Assembly: GCF_018137965.1 (NCBI RefSeq)
Contig: NZ_CP073100.1
Coordinates: 4,289,754 to 4,353,753 of the forward strand
Length of the DNA stretch: 64,000 nucleotides
Source: Luteolibacter ambystomatis
GTDB lineage: Bacteria > Verrucomicrobiota > Verrucomicrobiia > Verrucomicrobiales > Akkermansiaceae
Reading direction: 5' to 3'
Shown here: piece by piece, positions 1-7,704 of the stretch
Layout of the letters: each line of letters opens with the position of its first letter
Position numbering within the stretch: position 1 is the stretch's first letter
Notes under the pieces: model-generated
What the model was told of the DNA's origin: nothing
The model's database searches: none
Seen by the model: only the letters and a program-made list of their open reading frames with translations
Made by a program: the position numbers and the translations under genes

Positions 1-577
1 CCTCGCCATCGACCACGACATGATCGGCACCCAGTTCCTTCAGTTCCTCCACCAGTTCGGGACGACGTACGAAGTTCATCGTACGAACACCGATGGACTC
101 CGCCAGCCGGATCACGCAGCGGCCCACCCCGGAGTTCGCCGCATTCTGGACGATCCACGAACCGGGCTCCGGCCGTTGGAAGCCGGTGAGTAGCTGCCAT
201 GCGGTGGCCGGATTCACCTTCAGCATCGCCGCCTGCTTTGGATCGATCCCGGCGGGCACCTTGAACAGAACATCCCCCGGGACCTGCACGTGGCTGGCCC
301 AGGTGGCGGAACGCCGCAGGAAAATCGCATGGTCCCCCGGCGCGAACCGTGCATCACGGCTCTCCACCACTTCCCCGCAGCCCTCGATGCCGGACACCGC
401 GGGCAGCTCCGGCTTGATACCATAGGTGCCCTCGATGAAATTCAGGTCCGCGGGATTCACCGGCGCGGCCAGAATCTTCAACCGCACCCCGCCTTCCGCC
501 AGTGTTGGCAGTTCCAGCGACTGGAGTTCCAGTACTTCCGGAGGCGGTCCGAAACGGGAGAAGGCGAGACGCTTCAT
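1..577 (-). CDS. MDR-family NADPH oxidoreductase, 2-enoyl thioester reductase-like (partial)
   Basis: The first 192 residues of a medium-chain dehydrogenase/reductase; the C-terminus lies beyond the window edge. The N-terminal GroES-like fold reads MKRLAFSRFGPPPEVLELQS, with the family's 'PVNPADLNFIEGTYG' and 'GIEGCGEVVE' segments, and the Rossmann part begins at 'NAANSGVGRCVIRLAESIG'. The 'NSGVGR' loop and the 'NPADLN' element are typical of mitochondrial-type trans-2-enoyl-CoA reductases (ETR/MECR) and related quinone reductases, which need no catalytic zinc. No zinc-ligand cysteines are seen. Likely role: NADPH-dependent reduction of enoyl thioesters or quinones. The ATG at 577 is the only good start. 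The flanking 323 bases to the next gene hold a large palindromic element. Confidence 0.85.
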   Translation of the reverse strand, partial: MKRLAFSRFGPPPEVLELQSLELPTLAEGGVRLKILAAPVNPADLNFIEGTYGIKPELPAVSGIEGCGEVVESRDARFAPGDHAIFLRRSATWASHVQVPGDVLFKVPAGIDPKQAAMLKVNPATAWQLLTGFQRPEPGSWIVQNAANSGVGRCVIRLAESIGVRTMNFVRRPELVEELKELGADHVVVDGE

Positions 578-630
578 GGTAGGAAGCTAGGCGGAATCGA
601 CATCTGGGCAAACCCCGATTGACCACTCTT

Positions 631-866
631 TCGCACCAACGGTGCGGCCCATACCAGCCAGGGGTCGGAGACCCCTGGTCGAGCCGGTGTATGACCCGCG
701 TCCTGAAAGGACGCCCCATATGGGTGGATTGCGTTGGATCGCCAACGCTCATAGTTCAAACTGTGCCCTCCCCTCATGGAGCGTCCCTACAGGACGCAGA
801 AATCCGGGCCACACTTGCCAGGGGTTTGCACCCCTGGCTGGTATAGGTCGCACCGTTGGTGCGAAG
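631..866. repeat. Composite palindromic repeat element (REP-like, about 236 bp)
   Basis: The 578-900 gap between two leftward genes is largely one nested inverted repeat. Positions 631-678 and about 814-866 are imperfect complements over about 50 bases. Each arm is itself made of short palindromes: CGCACC-aac-GGTGCG, CCAGGGG-N5-CCCCTGG and GCGTCC-N5-GGACGC. The centre (731-748) is a hairpin, GCGTTGG-atcg-CCAACGC. No ORF of interest lies inside. It looks like a mosaic of REP-type palindromic units. Confidence 0.8.
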
Positions 867-900
867 ATTCCATTACGCCAGTCAGCACAGAATGGTAAAA

Positions 901-2163
901 TCACGGGAACATCCCGCGCTGCGCCTTGGCATCGGCCACCGTCTTGATCGCGATCGACTGCGCCGCCACACGCTGGGACACGCCTTGCCGCGCGGCAAAG
1001 GACGTCACCTTCTCGAAGGAGCGCTGGAGCATCGTCTCCAGCTTCGAGAGCACCTCGCGCTCGGTCCACTGGAAGTGCTGGAAGTTCTGCACCCACTCGA
1101 AGTACGACACCGTCACACCGCCGGCATTGCAAAGGATGTCCGGGATCACGTGAATGTCACCGCGCTGGTCGAGCACCGCATCCGCTTCCGGAGTGGTCGG
1201 ACCGTTCGCGCCTTCGGCGAGGATCTTGCACTGGAGCTTGCCCGCATTGTCGCCGGTGATCACGCGGTCGAGCGCACAAGGCGCAAGAACGTCGCAGGGC
1301 TGGCACAGAAGCTGGTCCGGATCGATCGGCTCCGCATTCGCAAAGCCGACCACCGTGCCGGTTTTCGCCACATGCTCGCGCAACGCGTGGACATCGAGGC
1401 CGCGGTCGTGCCAGATCGCGCCCTGCACATCGGAAATGCCGCGGATCTTCACACCGTAGCTGGCCAGCGTGTAGGCTGTGTGCGAGCCCACGTTGCCAAA
1501 GCCTTGAATCACCGCGCTGGCTCCCTCCACCGGCAGGTTGTTCTTGTGCAGCGCGCTGGAGGCCAGGAACGCCACGCCATGACCGGTCGCCTGCGCGCGA
1601 CCCGCGGACCCTTGCAGGCCGAGCGGCTTCCCGGTGACGATGGATGGCACAAGGTAGCCCGCATGCGTGGAATAGGTGTCGGTGATCCACGCCATCGTCT
1701 GCTCGTTGGTGCCCATGTCCGGCGCCATCACATCGATCTCGGGTCCGATGAATGGCAGGATCTCCATGGTGAACCGACGCGTCAGCCGCTCCAGCTCGCC
1801 GATGCTCATCGAGCGCGGATCGCAGGTGATGCCGCCCTTGCCACCACCGTATGGCAAATCCATCAGCGCGCACTTCCAGTTCATCCACATCGCCAGCGCC
1901 GCGACCTCGCCGAGATCGACCGCCGGATGGTAGCGCAGGCCGCCTTTCACCGGGCCGCGGGTGAGGTGGTGCTGCACGCGGTGGCCGAAGAACACCTTCA
2001 CCTCGCCGGAATCGAGTTTCACCGGCATGGTCACGCTGATCAGCCGTTTCGGCCACTTGCAGCGCTCGCGAAGCTCGTCATTGAGGTTGAGGAAATCCGC
2101 CACCCGGTCGAACTGGGCGGCAGCCATGGAGAACACGGGGTTCTGAAGCAGCTCCTGTCGCAT
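901..2163 (-). CDS. Glu/Leu/Phe/Val dehydrogenase (glutamate dehydrogenase family)
   Basis: A 420-residue NAD(P)-dependent amino-acid dehydrogenase, close to the usual GDH length. It catalyses reversible oxidative deamination, most likely glutamate to 2-oxoglutarate plus ammonia in the cytoplasm. The catalytic domain carries 'GPVKGGLRYHP' and the signature 'MDLPYGGGKGGITCDP' with the conserved lysines. The substrate loop 'APDMGTNEQTMAW' and the dinucleotide motif 'VIQGFGNVGSHTAYTLA' follow, then 'ILAEGANGPTTPEAD' and 'NAGGVTVSYFEWVQN' near the C-terminus. The chosen ATG at 2163 gives MRQELLQNPVF, matching how the family begins. An in-frame ATG at 2187 would add eight residues. No clear ribosome binding site precedes either. 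Substrate choice within the family cannot be fixed from sequence alone. Confidence 0.93.
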   Translation of the reverse strand: MRQELLQNPVFSMAAAQFDRVADFLNLNDELRERCKWPKRLISVTMPVKLDSGEVKVFFGHRVQHHLTRGPVKGGLRYHPAVDLGEVAALAMWMNWKCALMDLPYGGGKGGITCDPRSMSIGELERLTRRFTMEILPFIGPEIDVMAPDMGTNEQTMAWITDTYSTHAGYLVPSIVTGKPLGLQGSAGRAQATGHGVAFLASSALHKNNLPVEGASAVIQGFGNVGSHTAYTLASYGVKIRGISDVQGAIWHDRGLDVHALREHVAKTGTVVGFANAEPIDPDQLLCQPCDVLAPCALDRVITGDNAGKLQCKILAEGANGPTTPEADAVLDQRGDIHVIPDILCNAGGVTVSYFEWVQNFQHFQWTEREVLSKLETMLQRSFEKVTSFAARQGVSQRVAAQSIAIKTVADAKAQRGMFP

Positions 2164-2172
2164 GGTTCTTGT

Positions 2173-2502
2173 ATGAACAAGCTTCATTCCGAAGCAACCG
2201 AATCGTTCAGGAAACAAGGTCGGCACCGCATCCCGGTGGATTGGAATCGCCTTGCCCTTGAAATCCTTGGAAACTGTCCCGTGCGATGGATGTTTGTACT
2301 CATTCTGCTGTCCGGCGGCTGCACTCACGACCAGTTGCCGATCAAGCTCGGTGGTTACGGCATCGCCACCATAAGCGTGATTGGAGCCGTCATGCTTGGC
2401 GTGCTGGCCGAGTGCCAGACAAACACGGATCTCAAGGAACGCTATGACCGGCTTTGTGGCCTGCTGCTCCTGCTCGCCTTGTGTGCCTTCCTGGCCGCTT
2501 GA
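2173..2502 (+). CDS. Small hydrophobic membrane protein, unknown
   Basis: A possible 109-residue protein whose last 70 residues form three hydrophobic stretches ('MFVLILLSGGC', 'GIATISVIGAVMLGVL', 'LCGLLLLLALCAFLAA') separated by a charged 'TNTDLKERYDR' linker. It looks like a small inner-membrane protein. The first about 40 residues are hydrophilic and the start is uncertain: an ATG at 2290 or GTG at 2281 would give a roughly 70-residue protein. It lies head-to-head with the glutamate dehydrogenase gene, and its longest form starts 10 bases from that gene's start. I recognise no family. It is about the same size as the unknown membrane protein at 53947-54267, without clear sequence identity. 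Confidence 0.45.
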   Translation: MNKLHSEATESFRKQGRHRIPVDWNRLALEILGNCPVRWMFVLILLSGGCTHDQLPIKLGGYGIATISVIGAVMLGVLAECQTNTDLKERYDRLCGLLLLLALCAFLAA

Positions 2503-2521
2503 AAGCTCCCAAAGAACGGGT

Positions 2522-2551
2522 TTGCGCCCCACGTCGCCCAGCCCCTAGCCT
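2522..2551 (+). promoter_or_regulatory. Predicted promoter, near-leaderless
   Basis: TTGCGC (2522-2527), an 18-base spacer and TAGCCT (2546-2551). The ATG of the next gene is only 8 bases further on, so the transcript would have almost no leader. No Shine-Dalgarno sequence is present. Confidence 0.5.
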
Positions 2552-2558
2552 GACGGCG

Positions 2559-4613
2559 ATGGAACGCCTCCAAACCGACGGGAAATTCTTCCGCGCCGGG
2601 GAGGATCGTGTCCACGTCCGGGCGGTCACTTATGGACCGTTCCCGGGTGGGTGGCCGGTTTCGTTCGATCCGGATTTCGCCCGCATCGCCGCGGCCGGTT
2701 TCAACGCACTGCGGCTCTATCAGATGCCGCCGCCCCACCTGCTGGATGCAGCGCTGCACCACGGCCTGCGGGTCTTCGGCGGTCTCAAATGGGCATCCTC
2801 GATGGATTTCTTCCGCCGCCCCGAGCTGCTCGCCACCGCCCGCGTGGATCTGGCCGGAGGCCTGCGGGACATCACCGGCCATCCAGCGCTCGCGGGAGTT
2901 TACATCGGCAACGAAGTGCCCGCCGATCTGGCCCGCTGGATGGGCCCGGCCAAGGTCCGCGAGACGCTGGAGGAGCTCATCACGCTGGGCCGTTCGCTGG
3001 GGCCCCATCTGCTTTTCGCCTACGGCAACTATCCGAGCACGGAGTATCTGGAGCCGGAGAATGCGGACTTCACCGCCTTCAATGTCTATCTGGAGGACGA
3101 GCCCGCGCTGCGCCGCTACCTGCGCCGCCTGCACCACATCGCGGGTGACCGGCCGGTGGTGATTTCCGAATTCGGCCTCGATACCCGCCGCAATGGCGAG
3201 GAGCGGCAGGCCGCGATGCTGTCCGCCGCCATCCGGCTCGCCCGCGAGGAGGAAACCGCAGGCTTCACCGCCTATGCCTGGAGCGACCGCTGGTGGAACG
3301 CCGGCGCGGAGGTGCTCGACTGGGACTTCGGCCTGATCCGGCGTGACGGCACCGCAAAACCGGCGCTGGCCGCAGTGACCGAAGCCTTCGCCAGCTCCCC
3401 TGCCCCGCCCCGCAGCGTGCCACGCATCTCGGTGATCGTTTGCACCCGCAATGGTCGGGAGCGCATCGGTGGCTGTCTGGAAGCCATCGCGCGCATGACG
3501 GATTCCGATTTCGAAACCATCGTGGTCGATGATGGCTCGTCCGATGGTACGGGAAACTTCGTACATGGCCACTTTCCGGAAATGACGTTGCTGCGCCTGC
3601 CACCCGGCGGTCTGAGCGCCGCACGCAATGCGGGTGCCGCCACCGCTACCGGCACGATCCTCGCCTTCACCGATGACGACTGCGAGCCGGACCGCGAATG
3701 GGTCTCGCGCCTGCGCCGGGTCTTCTCCTCCGGGCGGTTCGCCGCCGCCGGTGGACCAAACCTGCCGCCTCCAGCGCGCTCCTGCACCGAGGCCGTGGTT
3801 TCCTCCGCTCCCGGCGCACCCAGTCACGTGATGCTGGATGACGAGGAGGCGGAACACCTGCCCGGCTGCAATATCGCGGTGACGAAGGAAGCCTTCGATG
3901 CGATCGGCGGTTTCGATGCACGCTTCCATACCGCCGGAGACGATGTCGATTTCTGCTGGCGGATGCGGGATGCGGGCTACCATCTCGGGTTCGCTCCGGG
4001 GGCGTTCGTCTGGCATTGGCGGCGGCCGTCATTCCGCGCCTTCCTCCGCCAGCAACGCGGCTACGGTCGCGCGGAAAAGCTGCTGCTGGAGAAACACCCG
4101 CGCCGCTTCACCGCAAATGGCGAGGCGATCTGGCACGGCTTCGTTTACAATGGTGGTCCATTGCGCGCTGGCAGCGACTCGATCATCTACCACGGACCGA
4201 TGGGTCTCGCGGGCTACCAGTCGGTGGTGGACCGCATGATGCCTCTGCGCGGGATCGATCCCCGGTTCGACTCACCCCGGGCGCGCTGCTCCCTCGCCTT
4301 CCTCACCTGGCTGCAGCCGCGCGTGCGTGCGTGGGAACGGAAGCGGATCTGGACCTGGCGTTCGCCATGGACGTGTAAACGCGCTCCGGAACCCGGCCGG
4401 GAAATCGAGCTGTGGTCCGAAGCGGGCAAGACCCGCGACGGCTTCCTCCGCGATCTGCTCGCCGATGGCTGGAAACCCGGCGGCCCGACCGACGATTGGG
4501 ACGTGGAGAAAAACGGCACCCGCCTGCTGCTCGCCACGGAATCCGGCGACGGCCCCGGCAAGCGCACGCTCGTCCGCATCTGGGGCGATTTTACTCCCGA
4601 TCTCCGCCTCTGA
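2559..4613 (+). CDS. Fusion: clan GH-A-like glycoside hydrolase domain + family 2 glycosyltransferase
   Basis: A 684-residue two-domain protein with no signal peptide. Residues 1 to about 275 look like a TIM-barrel glycosidase of the clan GH-A/GH2 type. 'YIGNEVP' holds a candidate acid/base Glu119 in the Asn-Glu pair, and 'VVISEFGLD' holds a candidate nucleophile Glu204. Residues from about 288 form a GT-A glycosyltransferase 2 domain: 'ISVIVCTRNG', 'IVVDDGSSDGT', 'GGLSAARNAG', the metal-binding 'FTDDDC' near residue 372, 'PGCNIAVTKEAF' and 'GDDVDFCWRMRDAG'. After about residue 480 comes a tail without a recognised fold. A single polypeptide thus may both cleave and build beta-linked glycans, perhaps in polysaccharide assembly or remodelling. 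The intact catalytic pair suggests the hydrolase part is active, but the substrate is unknown. It is transcribed alone. Confidence 0.85.
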   Translation: MERLQTDGKFFRAGEDRVHVRAVTYGPFPGGWPVSFDPDFARIAAAGFNALRLYQMPPPHLLDAALHHGLRVFGGLKWASSMDFFRRPELLATARVDLAGGLRDITGHPALAGVYIGNEVPADLARWMGPAKVRETLEELITLGRSLGPHLLFAYGNYPSTEYLEPENADFTAFNVYLEDEPALRRYLRRLHHIAGDRPVVISEFGLDTRRNGEERQAAMLSAAIRLAREEETAGFTAYAWSDRWWNAGAEVLDWDFGLIRRDGTAKPALAAVTEAFASSPAPPRSVPRISVIVCTRNGRERIGGCLEAIARMTDSDFETIVVDDGSSDGTGNFVHGHFPEMTLLRLPPGGLSAARNAGAATATGTILAFTDDDCEPDREWVSRLRRVFSSGRFAAAGGPNLPPPARSCTEAVVSSAPGAPSHVMLDDEEAEHLPGCNIAVTKEAFDAIGGFDARFHTAGDDVDFCWRMRDAGYHLGFAPGAFVWHWRRPSFRAFLRQQRGYGRAEKLLLEKHPRRFTANGEAIWHGFVYNGGPLRAGSDSIIYHGPMGLAGYQSVVDRMMPLRGIDPRFDSPRARCSLAFLTWLQPRVRAWERKRIWTWRSPWTCKRAPEPGREIELWSEAGKTRDGFLRDLLADGWKPGGPTDDWDVEKNGTRLLLATESGDGPGKRTLVRIWGDFTPDLRL

Positions 4614-4718
4614 AGGCTTAACTCCTTTGTCCGCATCCGCGCTTTTGACGCGGACATCGGTCAAGACAGCGTCCTTGGTTTCTGAAACACTGCGAACGTT
4701 CCATTGAATGTGCCCGCC

Positions 4719-6404
4719 ATGAGTTCCAGCGTTCTCGCCACCGCCGTGTCCGTGTCTCCCGTGTTCCGCCAGCAGTTGGAGGAAGTCCGGGCGCGCTATT
4801 TCTCCCGCAATCCGGACCTGTGGCCGGTGTTCCGCGATCCGGCGATGGCCCGCATCATCGACGTCCGCAAGAGCCACACCCCGCCCGCGGAACGTCTCGG
4901 CATCTACCCGGATGGCCCGGCGCTGCTCGGCCAACTCCGCGCCGAAGATCACGTGCCGGACGAAAGCCTCGCTCCCGGAGCGCTGCACGAGCGTCTCGTC
5001 TTCGCCGCCGCGCTTTCCAAAGCCTGGGAGGATCCATGCAGTGTCGAGAACGTGGTGACCATGCCCTGCGATCCCGCGATCCACGGCGCGATGATCGGCG
5101 CGCTCGCGAACCCGAACCTGGTCTACCGCGAATACAGCGAGATGGCCGAGGAGCTGGAGCGCACCGTGGTCCGCCAGATCGCCAATCTCGTTGGTTACGA
5201 TCCGGAGGAAGCCACCGGCATCTTCACCCAGGGCGGTACCTTCTGCAATCTCTACGGCTACCTCTTCGGCATCCGCAAGACCATGCCGGAGTCACTGCAC
5301 CTCGGCCTCGAGTACGGGCAGGACTACCGCATGATCAATTCGCAGGGCGGCCACTATTCGAACACGACCAACCTGTCGCTGCTCGGGGTGAACCTCGCGA
5401 AGAAAACCATCCGCATCCAGGTCACCGACGATCACGACATCGATCTGGAGGACCTTGAAAGCCAGCTCACCGCCTGCTTCCGGCTCGGCTGCGTGGTGCC
5501 GACCATCATGCTGACGATGGGCACCACCGATACCTTCGGCGTGGACCGCGTGAAGCCGGTTCACGATCTGTCGCAGCGCCTGTGCAAGCGCTTCGGCGTC
5601 ACCACCCCACCGCACATCCATGTGGATGCGGCGGTCGGCTGGCCGCTCATCTTCTTCCTCGACTACGATTTCGACGCGAACCCGCTGGAGATCGACGGTC
5701 TCACGCTCGAAGGGCTGCGCGCGAACGTGGACCGCTTCCGTGAGCTGCGTTACGCGGACTCCTTCACCGTGGATTTCCAGAAGTGGGGCTACGTCCCCTA
5801 TACCTCCAGCCTCGTGATGGTGAAGCACCGCGACTCGATGAAGGCACTCGAGCACGATCCGGAAAACTTCTCCTACTTCGAAAAAGACATCCAGGGCCAG
5901 ACTCACCTCCAGAGCACGATCGAATGCTCGCGCGGTGCCGCCGGTCTCTTCGGCGCGTATTCGGCGATGCAGTATCTCGGCAAACGCGGCTACCGCATCA
6001 TGATCGCGAACGGCCTGCAGAATGCGAACTACCTGCGCCAGCGTCTCAGCGAAACCAAGGGCGCCTGTGTCATCGCACCGAAAAACCACGGTCCGTCCGT
6101 CGCCTTCCGCCTTTACGATCCTGCACGGGTGAAGGACCCGGTGGCGGAGCTCGCACGCGACAAGGAACTCTCCGCCGATCCGGCATGGCGCCGCCGCATC
6201 CAGCAGCACAACGCCTACCACCGCGAGGTCTTCCTGCGCCGTGGCAAGCGCGGACTCTACACCAACTGGGTCCAGTTCGCCACGCACACCAACTACGACG
6301 AGACCGACAAGTGGGAACCCATCCCGGGCGAGAAAGCGGTGTTCTTCAACCCGCTCACCGACCCCTGCCACATTGACGCCTTCCTGGCGCGCCTCCACGG
6401 GTGA
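4719..6404 (+). CDS. PLP-dependent group II amino-acid decarboxylase
   Basis: A 561-residue fold-type I PLP enzyme of the glutamate/DABA/aromatic-amino-acid decarboxylase superfamily. Visible landmarks are 'TGIFTQGGTFCNLYGYLFGIRK' (cofactor phosphate region), 'TMGTTDTFGVDRV', 'HIHVDAAVGWP' with Asp303 contacting the PLP ring, and 'SFTVDFQKWGYVPYTSS' with the Schiff-base Lys355. The usual His before Lys is Gln here, so the substrate class is unclear; aspartate, glutamate, tyrosine or diaminobutyrate are all conceivable. Length fits the longer bacterial members. The ATG at 4719 is preferred over an upstream in-frame TTG at 4704. The 105-base upstream gap contains a GTCCGC/GCGGAC hairpin, and the next gene, queA, follows after a CACGAA repeat. 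Confidence 0.85.
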   Translation: MSSSVLATAVSVSPVFRQQLEEVRARYFSRNPDLWPVFRDPAMARIIDVRKSHTPPAERLGIYPDGPALLGQLRAEDHVPDESLAPGALHERLVFAAALSKAWEDPCSVENVVTMPCDPAIHGAMIGALANPNLVYREYSEMAEELERTVVRQIANLVGYDPEEATGIFTQGGTFCNLYGYLFGIRKTMPESLHLGLEYGQDYRMINSQGGHYSNTTNLSLLGVNLAKKTIRIQVTDDHDIDLEDLESQLTACFRLGCVVPTIMLTMGTTDTFGVDRVKPVHDLSQRLCKRFGVTTPPHIHVDAAVGWPLIFFLDYDFDANPLEIDGLTLEGLRANVDRFRELRYADSFTVDFQKWGYVPYTSSLVMVKHRDSMKALEHDPENFSYFEKDIQGQTHLQSTIECSRGAAGLFGAYSAMQYLGKRGYRIMIANGLQNANYLRQRLSETKGACVIAPKNHGPSVAFRLYDPARVKDPVAELARDKELSADPAWRRRIQQHNAYHREVFLRRGKRGLYTNWVQFATHTNYDETDKWEPIPGEKAVFFNPLTDPCHIDAFLARLHG

Positions 6405-6417
6405 CTTCCTCTTCTCC

Positions 6418-6502
6418 AACCACGAAGCACACGAAATTCACGCAATCGAGGGGAGGCCTGCTTTCATTCTCATTTCGTGTCTTTTCGTGATTTTCGTGGT
6501 TT
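6418..6502. repeat. CACGAA-type inverted repeat
   Basis: The gap between the decarboxylase and queA holds arms 6418-6443 and 6471-6502. Both are built from CACGAA/TTCGTG words and are imperfect inverted complements (CCACGAA...CACGAAA against TTTCGTG...TTCGTGG). No ORF or promoter is evident inside. It looks like a dispersed intergenic repeat that could form a long hairpin. Confidence 0.7.
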
Positions 6503-6554
6503 CACTGAAAGCGCGGCCCTTGCCCTTCAGCAGCAGCGGGACTACATCGTCCGC

Positions 6555-7550
6555 GTGAGCCTGCGCACGTCCGACTTCCACTACGATCTTCCGCCGGAGC
6601 TGATCGCCTCCCGGCCGCTGGAGCGTCGCGCCGATTCCCGGATGATGGTGATCGACCGCGCGACGGGTGCCATCACGCATCGGATGTTCCGGGATTTCGA
6701 ATCGCACCTGCGCCCGGACGATCTGGTGATGCTGAACAACACCCGCGTCATCCCCGCCCGTGTGTTTTCGGACGACGGCAGCATCGAGTTGCTGTGTCTC
6801 GACCGCCTCTCGCCCATCGAATGGCGTTGCCTCGTCCGTCCTGGGAAGAAAATGAAGGTCGGCCGCATCGTCGAGGTCGGCGGAACTACTGGAACTGTCG
6901 TAGAAGTATTCGCGAACGGCGACCGCCTGATCCGCTGGTCGGAGCCGGTGGACCTGGATGCCCACGGCCACCTCGCGCTGCCGCACTACATGAACCGCGA
7001 CGACGAGGTCGCGGACCGCGAGCGCTACCAAACCGTCTTCGCCAAGGAAGAAGGCGCGATCGCCGCCCCCACCGCCGGGCTACATTTCACGCCGGAGTTG
7101 CTGGCCCGCGTGCCTCACGATTTCCTGACGCTGCATGTCGGCGTCGGCACTTTCCGTCCCGTGCAGGTGGACCGCCCGGAGGACCATGAAATGCATTCCG
7201 AGCGCTACGCCATCAGCGGAGCCACTGCGGAAAAGATCAACGCCGCGGGCCGCGTGCTCGCCGTCGGCACCACCGTCACGCGGGTACTGGAACACCTCGG
7301 CCGCAGCGCACCGGCTGACAAGCGCCTCATCCCTTCCGATCAGAGCGGAGAAACGGACATCTTCATCTACCCGCCGTATGACTTCCGCGTGATCGGCGCG
7401 CTGCTGACAAACTTCCACCTCCCGGAAAGCACGCTCATCATGCTGGTGAGCGCCTTCGCCGGGCGCGAGCTGGTACTGGAGGCCTACCGCAAGGCGGTGG
7501 AGGAGAGATACCGCTTCTACAGCTACGGCGACTGCATGCTGCTGGTCTGA
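6555..7550 (+). CDS. queA: S-adenosylmethionine:tRNA ribosyltransferase-isomerase
   Basis: A 331-residue QueA, slightly shorter than the usual 340-356. It transfers and isomerises the ribose of SAM onto preQ1 in tRNA to make epoxyqueuosine at the wobble position. Diagnostic stretches are 'TSDFHYDLPPELIASRPLE', 'LVMLNNTRVIPARV', 'YQTVFAKEEGAIAAPTAGLHFTPELL', 'LHVGVGTFRPV' and 'TNFHLPESTLIMLVSAFAG'. I chose the GTG at 6555, giving MSLRTSDFHYDLP as the family begins. A longer in-frame form would extend into the CACGAA repeat. No queuosine neighbours are present. The SRP RNA gene lies directly downstream on the same strand. Confidence 0.97.
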   Translation: MSLRTSDFHYDLPPELIASRPLERRADSRMMVIDRATGAITHRMFRDFESHLRPDDLVMLNNTRVIPARVFSDDGSIELLCLDRLSPIEWRCLVRPGKKMKVGRIVEVGGTTGTVVEVFANGDRLIRWSEPVDLDAHGHLALPHYMNRDDEVADRERYQTVFAKEEGAIAAPTAGLHFTPELLARVPHDFLTLHVGVGTFRPVQVDRPEDHEMHSERYAISGATAEKINAAGRVLAVGTTVTRVLEHLGRSAPADKRLIPSDQSGETDIFIYPPYDFRVIGALLTNFHLPESTLIMLVSAFAGRELVLEAYRKAVEERYRFYSYGDCMLLV

Positions 7551-7589
7551 AACTTCACGGTTGCACGCCGGGCCGGGAGGCTGTTTGCT

Positions 7590-7700
7590 TCCGCCGCTGT
7601 CAGGGGCCGTGGAGGTCCGGCAGGCGAACCCCGCCAGGCCTTGATCGGAGCAACGGTAGTTTGTCCGGGCTTGCCGCGGATTCCCTGGCAGCACTTTTCT
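7590..7700 (+). ncRNA. ffs: Signal recognition particle RNA, small bacterial (4.5S) type
   Basis: The bases GAACCCCGCCAGGCC (7626-7640) followed by GGAGCAACGGTAG (7647-7659) are the hallmark apical domain of bacterial SRP RNA, which binds Ffh and guides co-translational targeting. The distal part has the usual 'GTCCGGGCTTGCCGCGG'. An outer stem pairs GCTGTCAGGG (7596-7605) with CCCTGGCAGC (7683-7692), after which TTTTCTT suggests termination. The apical loop is odd: the CC/GG closing pairs enclose TTGATC (7641-7646) instead of the usual GGAA or TGAC tetraloop. The 5' end could lie a little upstream of 7590. Confidence 0.85.
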
Positions 7701-7704
7701 TCCC

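Noticed and set aside
629..868. CRISPR array
   Set aside because: The repeats are palindromic, arranged as mirror images, of differing sequence, and lack regular unique spacers; no cas genes.
856..2172. Long plus-strand ORF antisense to the glutamate dehydrogenase gene
   Set aside because: His/Arg-rich shadow frame with no recognisable motif; the minus strand clearly encodes the dehydrogenase. Only its 3' end (from 2173) might be a separate small membrane protein.
5292..6419. Minus-strand ORF opposite the PLP decarboxylase
   Set aside because: Val/Glu/Arg-rich antisense frame typical of high-GC codon bias; the plus-strand frame has all decarboxylase motifs.
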